DNA of 64,000 nt from Amycolatopsis sp. NBC_00345 (GTDB taxonomy: Bacteria > Actinomycetota > Actinomycetes > Mycobacteriales > Pseudonocardiaceae): the NCBI RefSeq assembly GCF_036116635.1, contig NZ_CP107995.1, positions 1,736,001 to 1,800,000 of the forward strand, in the 5' to 3' direction. The position numbers were made by a program, and so were the translations under genes. Position 1 is the first letter of the stretch. The number at the start of each line of letters is the position of its first letter. Under the pieces are notes generated by a model. That model had not been told where the DNA came from and made no database searches. It saw only the letters and a program-made list of their open reading frames with translations. Below, piece by piece: positions 57,844-64,000 of the stretch.

Positions 57844-60800
57844 ATGACCAGTTCAGGGCCGAGCAGTACGGGGCCGATGAGCACGGAAGACAAGCTCCGC
57901 GAGTACTTGCGCAAGGTCACCGCCGATCTGCAGACCACGCGGCGCCGGCTGCGCGACGCCGAGTCCGCGGCCCGCGAGCCGATCGCCGTGGTCGGCGCGG
58001 CCTGCCGCTACCCGGGTGGGGTGACCGGCCCGGACGGGCTGTGGGACCTGGTCGCCGACGGCAAGGACGCGATCTCCGGGTTCCCGGCGGACCGCGGCTG
58101 GAACGCCGGCGAGCTCTACGACCCGGACCCGGACCGGGCCGGGCACTCGGTCACCCGCTCCGGCGGGTTCCTGTACGACGCGGCCGGGTTCGACGCCGGG
58201 TTCTTCGGGATCGCGCCGCGGGAGGCGCTGGCGATGGACCCGCAGCAGCGGCTGCTGCTGGAGGTCACCTGGGAGAGCCTGGAGTCCGCCCGGATCGACC
58301 CGGTTTCCCTGCGGGGCAGCGACACCGGGGTGTTCGTCGGGGTGATGTACCACGACTACGCCTCCCGGTTCGCCACCGTCCCGGACGGCTTCGAAGGCCA
58401 CCTGGCCAACGGCAGCCTGGGCAGCATCGCCTCCGGCCGGGTGTCCTACACCTTCGGCTTCCAAGGGCCGACGCTCACTTTGGACACCGCGTGCTCGTCG
58501 TCTCTGGTGGCGATCCACCTGGCGGCGCGGGCGCTGCGGGCGGGGGAGTGCTCCGTCGCGCTCGCCGGTGGTGCCACGGTGATGTCGTCGCCGCAGACCT
58601 TCATCGAGTTCAGCCGTCAGCGCGGGCTGTCGCCGGACGGCCGGTGCAAGGCCTACGCCGAAGGCGCGGACGGCACCGGCTGGGGTGAGGGCGTCGGCGT
58701 TCTGGCGCTGCGCAAGCTTTCCGACGCGGTACGCGACGGAAACCCGGTGCTGGCCGTCATTTCCGGCAGCGCGGTCAACTCCGACGGCGCCAGCAGCCGG
58801 CTCACCGCGCCCAACGGCGTCGCGCAGCAGCGGGTCATCCGGGCCGCGCTCCTGGACGCGGGCGTCGGCCCGGACGCGGTCGACGTCGTCGAGGGGCACG
58901 GCACCGGCACCCCGCTGGGCGACCCGATCGAAATCTCCGCGCTGCAAGCGGTGTACGGCCGTGACCGGGCCGGGGACGACCCGCTGTTCGTGGGCTCGCT
59001 CAAGGCCAACATCGGGCACACCCAGGCCGCGGCGGGCGTCGGCGGGGTGATCAAGATGGTCGAGGCGCTCCGCCACGGCCGGTTGCCGCGCAGCCTGCAC
59101 GCCGGCGAGTTGTCCACCAAGGTCGATTGGGACGGCGGCGGTGTCGAAGTCCTTACCGCGGAACGGGAGTGGCCGGAGCGGTCCGGCACGCGCCGGGCCG
59201 CCGTGTCCGCCTTCGGGATCAGCGGGACCAACGCGCACGTGATCGTGGAGGCGCCACCGGCCGTGGAGCCGGTCACCAATGACGCGCTTATAGAGGACGC
59301 AACGCCGTCCGGGCCGGTCCCGCTGGTGCTGTCCGCCCGCAGTGGCAACGCGCTGCGGGCCCAGGCCGCCCGGCTGGCGGAGATCAACGCGCGGCCGGTG
59401 GACCTGGCCCATTCCGTGCTGGCCACGCGCAGCAGCCACCCGCTGCGGACGGTCGTCGTCGGCGCGACACGGGAGGAACTGGCGGCCGGGCTTACCGCGG
59501 TCGCCGAGGGGGACTTCGCCGCGGAGCCGGTCGAGATCGACCCGGCCGCCCCGGCGCCCGCCACGGTGTTCGTCTTCCCCGGGCAGGGTTCGCAGTGGCT
59601 GGGCATGGCCGATGAGCTGCTCGCGACGGCCCCGGTTTTCGCCGGGCGGATGGCCGAATGCGCGCAGGCGCTGGCTCCGCACACCGGCTGGGACCTGCTC
59701 GAAGCACTCGCCGGGAAACCGGGCGCGCCCTCACTGGACCGGGTCGACGTCCTGCAGCCCGCGTTGTTCGCGGTGATGGTGTCGCTGGCGGGGCTGTGGC
59801 GGGCCCACGGGGTGGAGCCCAGCGCGGTCATCGGGCACTCGCAGGGCGAGATCGCCGCGGCGGTGGTCGCCGGCGCGCTGTCGCTGGCCGACGGGGCCAA
59901 GGTCGTGGCGTTGCGCAGTGCCGCCATCACGGAGATCAGCGGCCTCGGCGGGATGGTGTCGATCGCGGCGGCGCGTGCGGACGTCGAGACGCGGATTTCC
60001 GCGTGGGACGGCCGGATCGGCATCGCTGCGGTCAACGGCCCCGCGTCGACCGTCGTCTCCGGCGACGCCGGCGCACTCGACGAGCTGCTCGCGGCGGCCG
60101 AGGACCAGAAGTGGTTCGACGCACGCCGGGTGCCGGTGGACTACGCGTCGCACTCCGCCCACGTCACCCGGATCGAACAGCGGGTGCCGGCCGACCTGGC
60201 CGGGATCACCCCGCGCGCGTCCGAGGTGCCGGTCTACTCGACGGTCACCGGCGGCGTCCTCGACACGACCGAGATGACACCCGCGTACTGGTACCGAAAC
60301 CTCCGCCAGACTGTCCTTTTCGAACAGTCGGCCACCGCGGCACTGCGGGACGGGCACACGCTGTTCATCGAGTGCAGCCCGCACCCGGTGCTGGCGGCCG
60401 GGATCGGCGACGTCATCGAACAGGCCGGCGCCCCGGCCGCGTTCGTCGGAACCCTGCGCCGGGACAACGGCGGCTGGGCCCGGCTGCTGACCTCGTTCGG
60501 CGCCGCGTATACCCGGGGCGCGCCGGTGGACTGGGCCGCGCTCACCGCGCACCCGTCCGCGAACGCGATCCCGTTGCCCACCTACGCTTTCGACCACTCC
60601 GACTACTGGCTCCTCGATTCCGCCCGCCGCACCGGCGCACCGTCCGGACTGGGGCTGGACAGCGCCGGGCATCCCTTGCTCGGCGCGGTCACCACCGTCG
60701 CCGGCGGCGACCAGACCGTGTTCACCGGCCGGATCTCCACCGAGGACCAGCCGTGGCTGGCCGGGCACCAGGTCGGCTCGCGTGTTCTGCTGCCGGCCAC

Positions 60801-63800
60801 GGCGTTCCTCGAACTCGCGTGGCACGCCGCCGCGGCGACCGGGTTCCCGCGGCTGTCCGACGTCACCTTTCACCGGCCGTTGGTGCTGAGCGAGGTCGCG
60901 GTCCGGCTGCAGGTGACTGTGGACAGTGCCGCCCGCACCCTGGAGGTCCACTCCAGCGCTCCGGACGGCGACGACTGGAGCCCGTGGGCCCGGCACGTCA
61001 CCGCGGCGCTCGCCGAACCCGGGCCGTCGCCCGCGCCGCCGGCCGCGTGGCCGCCCGCGGGTGAGGAGATCGAACTGGACGCCCGCTACGACCAGCTGGC
61101 CGAGGCGGGATACCACTACACCGGCGTTTTCCGTGGCCTGCGCCGGGCTTGGCGGTCCGGCGACACCCATTACGCCGAGGTCGAGCTGGCCGAGGACGGC
61201 TTCACCCTGCACCCGGCCCTGCTCGACGCCGCGCTGCACCCGCTGGCGATCGCCACCGCGGAAACCGCCCGGACCACCGTGGCGCTGCCGTTCGCCGTCG
61301 GCGCGGTCGAGGTCTTCGCCGAGGGCGCGACCGCGGTCCGCGTGGTGATCGAGCCGGCCGACGGCGGGCACACGGTGCGGCTGTACGACTCGCAGGGCGC
61401 GCCGGTGGCCGAGCTGGAAGCGCTGGCGACCCGGCCGATGTCGTTGCGCGACTTGATGAACGGGGCCGACGAGAGCACCGACGCGTTGCACCTGCTGCGG
61501 TGGCACCCGGTCGAGACCGCCGACCCGGGCGACGCGCCGGTGGCCCTGACCGGGGAAGGCGTCCAGCCCATCGGGACCGCCGGGAACGCGATCGTCCGCT
61601 TCGAGGCCGTCGGCTCGTCCGCGCCGGCCGCGACCGAGGCCACGCATCGCGCGCTGGACCTGGTGCAGGAGTGGCTCATCGCCGCCGACGAGGCGAACCT
61701 CACCATCGTCACCTCGGCCGCGGTGGCCGCGCGGCCCGGTGAGACCCCCGCCCTCGCGGCGGCGGCCGCGGACGGTTTCCTGCGCTCGGCCCAAGCCGAG
61801 CACCCGGACCGGTTCCGGCTGATCGACCTGGACGGCGACCCGCGTTCGCTCGCCGCGCTGCCGGCCGCGCTCGCGGTCGACGACGCGCCGAGGCTGGCGA
61901 TCCGGGAGGGCGTCGTGTTGCGGCCCGCCCTGACTCCGGTCGCCACGGACCCCGGCCTGCTCACCCCGCCGGACGGCCCGTGGTTGCTGGGGCTGACCGG
62001 GCACGGTTCCCTCGACCAGCTCACCCTGGCGCCCGCGCCGCATGTGGACGAGGAACTGGCGGCGGGCCAGGTGAAGGTCGCCGTCCGCGCGGTCGGCCTG
62101 AACTTCCGGGACGTGATCATCAGCCTCGGTATGTACCCGGGCGACGCGGCGGTCGGCGCGGAGGCGGCCGGTGTGGTCGTCGCGACCGGGCCGGACGTGC
62201 CGGGCCTGCGTGTCGGCGACCGGGTGCTCGGCCTGTTCGAACTCGGGGCCACCGGCCCGTTCGCGGTCACCGACCACCGGCTGCTCACCACCTTCCCGGA
62301 CGACTGGTCCTTCCCGGACGCGGCGACGGTGTGCGTGGCGTACCTGACCGCGTACTACGGCCTGGCCGAGCTGGCCGGCGCGCGGGCGGGCGAGTCGTTG
62401 CTGCTGCACGCGGCCACCGGCGGCGTCGGGCTGGCCACGTTGCAGCTCGCCGAGCACTGGGGGCTCACCGTGTACGCCACCGCCAGCCCGGCCAAATGGC
62501 CGCTGCTGCGGGAGCGGGGCGTGCCCGAGGAGCGGATCGCCGGCTCCCGGGACCTCGGATTCGAGGACAAGTTCCGCGCCGCGACCGGCGGGCGCGGGGT
62601 CGACCTCGTGCTGAACTCGCTGACCGAGGAGTTCGTCGATGCCTCACTGCGGCTGACCGCGCCCGGCGGCCGGTTCCTGGAGATGGGCAAGCAGGACATC
62701 CGCGACCCGGAGCAGGTCGCCGCCGACCACGACGACGTCACCTACATCGCTTACGACGTCCGGGATCCCAGCCACGACCGGACCCGGCAGCTGCTGGCCG
62801 AGCTGCTGCCGCTGTTCCGCGACGGCACCCTCGGCCCGCTGCCGGTGACGGCGTGGACGGCCCCGCGCACGCCGGAGGCGTTGCGGCACCTGAGCCAGGC
62901 CCGGCACGTGGGCAAGATGGTGCTCACCCTGCCCGCGCCGCTGGACCCGGACGGCACCGTGCTGATCACCGGCGGCACCGGGGCGCTCGGCGCGCTGACC
63001 GCCGAGCACCTGGTGCGCGAGCACGGCGCCCGCCGGCTGGTCCTGACCAGCCGCCGCGGCCCGGATTCCGCCGGGGCCGCGGACCTGGCCGCCCGGCTGA
63101 CCGGGCTCGGCGCGGAGGTCTCGGTCCTCGCGTGCGACGCGGCGGATCGCGCGGACCTCGCCAAGGTCGTGGACGGCCTGGCGCATCCGCTGACCGCGGT
63201 TGTGCACGCGGCCGGCGTGCTCGACGACGGGACCGTGTCGTCGTTGACGCCCGAACGGCTCGACGCCGTGCTGCGCCCGAAGATCGACGCCGCGTGGCAC
63301 CTGCACGAGCTGACCCGCGACCACGAGCCGGCCGCCTTCGTGCTGTTCTCGTCCGCGGCCGCGGTGATGGGCAACCCGGGCCAGGCGGCCTACGCCGCCG
63401 CGAACGCCTACCTCGACGCGCTGGCCGAACACCGGCAGGCGCTGGGCCTGCCCGCCGTGTCCATCGCGTGGGGACTGTGGTCCCGCGCCAGCGCGATGAC
63501 CGGGCACCTGGCGGACGCCGACCGGGAACGGCTGGCCCGCGCCGGATTCGGCGCGGTGTCCGACGAACTCGGGCCGCGCCTGCTGGACAAGGCGCTGACC
63601 GCGGGACCCGCGGTGATCGTGGCGGTGCCGGTCGACCGGGCCGCGCTGTCCCGCTCCGTGCATCCGCTGCTGCGGCCGACCGGCCCGCGCCCGGTCCGGC
63701 TCGCCGCCGCGGCCGGGGCGCAGACGCCGGAGTCGTTCACCGGCCGGATCGCCAGTCTGTCCACAGTGGAACGGGAGAGGCACCTGCTGGACCTCGTCCG

Positions 63801-64000
63801 GACGACCGCGGCGGCGGTGCTCGGGCACAGCGGCGCCGACCCGGTCGAGCACACCAAGTCGTTCAAGCAGCTGGGCTTCGACTCGCTGTCCGCGGTCGAG
63901 TTCCGCAACCGGCTCAAGGCCGCCACCGGCCTGCCGCTGGGCGCGACCCTGGTGTTCGACCACCCGACGCCGGCCGAGCTGGCCGCGTACCTGGGCACCC
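57844..64000 (+). CDS. Type I modular PKS, first module KS-AT-DH-ER-KR-ACP (3' cut by window end)
   Basis: At least 2,052 residues, continuing past the window. ATG 57844 follows GGAGAGGGG. The N-terminal EDKLREYLRKVTADLQTTRR coiled coil is a docking domain for an upstream PKS. KS: DTACSSS (Cys217), VEGHGTGT (Gly where Ala is usual), NIGHTQ. AT: GHSQG (near 665) and YASH (near 768), the methylmalonyl pattern. DH: HQVGSRVLLP (Ser where the motif Gly belongs) near 975 and DAALH near 1128. ER: about 1380-1700 with LNFRDVIISLGMYPG and LLHAATGGVG. KR: GGTGALG, LDD and active Tyr near 1848. ACP: GFDSL near 2015. The module should add a fully reduced methyl-branched unit. Confidence 0.95.
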   Translation, partial: MTSSGPSSTGPMSTEDKLREYLRKVTADLQTTRRRLRDAESAAREPIAVVGAACRYPGGVTGPDGLWDLVADGKDAISGFPADRGWNAGELYDPDPDRAGHSVTRSGGFLYDAAGFDAGFFGIAPREALAMDPQQRLLLEVTWESLESARIDPVSLRGSDTGVFVGVMYHDYASRFATVPDGFEGHLANGSLGSIASGRVSYTFGFQGPTLTLDTACSSSLVAIHLAARALRAGECSVALAGGATVMSSPQTFIEFSRQRGLSPDGRCKAYAEGADGTGWGEGVGVLALRKLSDAVRDGNPVLAVISGSAVNSDGASSRLTAPNGVAQQRVIRAALLDAGVGPDAVDVVEGHGTGTPLGDPIEISALQAVYGRDRAGDDPLFVGSLKANIGHTQAAAGVGGVIKMVEALRHGRLPRSLHAGELSTKVDWDGGGVEVLTAEREWPERSGTRRAAVSAFGISGTNAHVIVEAPPAVEPVTNDALIEDATPSGPVPLVLSARSGNALRAQAARLAEINARPVDLAHSVLATRSSHPLRTVVVGATREELAAGLTAVAEGDFAAEPVEIDPAAPAPATVFVFPGQGSQWLGMADELLATAPVFAGRMAECAQALAPHTGWDLLEALAGKPGAPSLDRVDVLQPALFAVMVSLAGLWRAHGVEPSAVIGHSQGEIAAAVVAGALSLADGAKVVALRSAAITEISGLGGMVSIAAARADVETRISAWDGRIGIAAVNGPASTVVSGDAGALDELLAAAEDQKWFDARRVPVDYASHSAHVTRIEQRVPADLAGITPRASEVPVYSTVTGGVLDTTEMTPAYWYRNLRQTVLFEQSATAALRDGHTLFIECSPHPVLAAGIGDVIEQAGAPAAFVGTLRRDNGGWARLLTSFGAAYTRGAPVDWAALTAHPSANAIPLPTYAFDHSDYWLLDSARRTGAPSGLGLDSAGHPLLGAVTTVAGGDQTVFTGRISTEDQPWLAGHQVGSRVLLPATAFLELAWHAAAATGFPRLSDVTFHRPLVLSEVAVRLQVTVDSAARTLEVHSSAPDGDDWSPWARHVTAALAEPGPSPAPPAAWPPAGEEIELDARYDQLAEAGYHYTGVFRGLRRAWRSGDTHYAEVELAEDGFTLHPALLDAALHPLAIATAETARTTVALPFAVGAVEVFAEGATAVRVVIEPADGGHTVRLYDSQGAPVAELEALATRPMSLRDLMNGADESTDALHLLRWHPVETADPGDAPVALTGEGVQPIGTAGNAIVRFEAVGSSAPAATEATHRALDLVQEWLIAADEANLTIVTSAAVAARPGETPALAAAAADGFLRSAQAEHPDRFRLIDLDGDPRSLAALPAALAVDDAPRLAIREGVVLRPALTPVATDPGLLTPPDGPWLLGLTGHGSLDQLTLAPAPHVDEELAAGQVKVAVRAVGLNFRDVIISLGMYPGDAAVGAEAAGVVVATGPDVPGLRVGDRVLGLFELGATGPFAVTDHRLLTTFPDDWSFPDAATVCVAYLTAYYGLAELAGARAGESLLLHAATGGVGLATLQLAEHWGLTVYATASPAKWPLLRERGVPEERIAGSRDLGFEDKFRAATGGRGVDLVLNSLTEEFVDASLRLTAPGGRFLEMGKQDIRDPEQVAADHDDVTYIAYDVRDPSHDRTRQLLAELLPLFRDGTLGPLPVTAWTAPRTPEALRHLSQARHVGKMVLTLPAPLDPDGTVLITGGTGALGALTAEHLVREHGARRLVLTSRRGPDSAGAADLAARLTGLGAEVSVLACDAADRADLAKVVDGLAHPLTAVVHAAGVLDDGTVSSLTPERLDAVLRPKIDAAWHLHELTRDHEPAAFVLFSSAAAVMGNPGQAAYAAANAYLDALAEHRQALGLPAVSIAWGLWSRASAMTGHLADADRERLARAGFGAVSDELGPRLLDKALTAGPAVIVAVPVDRAALSRSVHPLLRPTGPRPVRLAAAAGAQTPESFTGRIASLSTVERERHLLDLVRTTAAAVLGHSGADPVEHTKSFKQLGFDSLSAVEFRNRLKAATGLPLGATLVFDHPTPAELAAYLGT

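Noticed and set aside
59731..62457. 908-codon minus-strand frame opposite the second PKS
   Set aside because: Shadow of the AT-DH-ER coding sequence; no motifs.
1..64000. tRNA, rRNA, riboswitch, transposase or attachment sites
   Set aside because: I looked for clover-leaf, T-box and IS-like features and found none that I could support by eye.

Overview
The window is high-GC (roughly 70%) actinomycete chromosome. Gene content, the GTG/TTG starts, the many regulator/enzyme divergent pairs and the long perfect intergenic palindromes fit a Pseudonocardiaceae member such as Amycolatopsis. The genus is an inference from style, not from a marker gene. No rRNA, tRNA, CRISPR array or complete insertion sequence was seen.

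Left part (1-29,900) is accessory chromosome. It holds small metabolic and regulatory pairs: a dienelactone hydrolase, a secreted papain-like protease with a membrane-anchored partner, a TetR/3-hydroxyacyl-CoA dehydrogenase pair, a HxlR/NmrA-like oxidoreductase pair, a VOC protein, a lipoprotein, a kinase-fold protein and an acyl-CoA synthetase. A block of secreted enzymes follows: Tat-exported GH2, a zinc-metalloprotease-like protein, a beta-helix/FN3 protein, GH27 alpha-galactosidase, a GSDH-type sugar dehydrogenase and a LIP-type lipase. Next come a TetR/P450 pair and an SDR/TetR pair. The region is visibly decaying: five remnants are broken by frameshifts or truncation (two AraC, one YbaB/EbfC-like, one radical SAM, one aldo/keto reductase). 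Three 15-bp-period minisatellites lie within 2.2 kb, and at least five strong intergenic hairpins are present.

At 29,926-35,253 a single 1,775-residue RHS/YD-repeat polymorphic-toxin protein is encoded. It has an N-terminal WXG-like and membrane region, an RHS core and an unrecognised C-terminal tip, and no immunity gene follows it.

From 35,302 to the right edge is the main feature, a polyketide gene cluster cut by the window end. The minus-strand operon is FkbH-type glyceryl transferase, discrete ACP, type II thioesterase and a 3,991-residue PKS (AT-ACP loading didomain plus two KS-AT-DH-KR-ACP modules). On the plus strand are a LAL (LuxR) activator, a SARP activator, and the translationally coupled genes KSIII, 2-oxoacid-dehydrogenase-type acyltransferase and alpha/beta hydrolase. 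A second PKS follows whose first module is KS-AT-DH-ER-KR-ACP.

FkbH + ACP + FabH-like KSIII + E2-like acyltransferase + hydrolase is the known five-gene set for glycerol-derived tetronates with an exocyclic methylene (agglomerin, RK-682-like and spirotetronate pathways). The first PKS should build a terminal conjugated diene, the partner such a tetronate needs for a spirotetronate-forming cycloaddition. The best reading is a tetronate or spirotetronate cluster. The cyclase and the remaining PKS, tailoring and export genes would lie beyond base 64,000.
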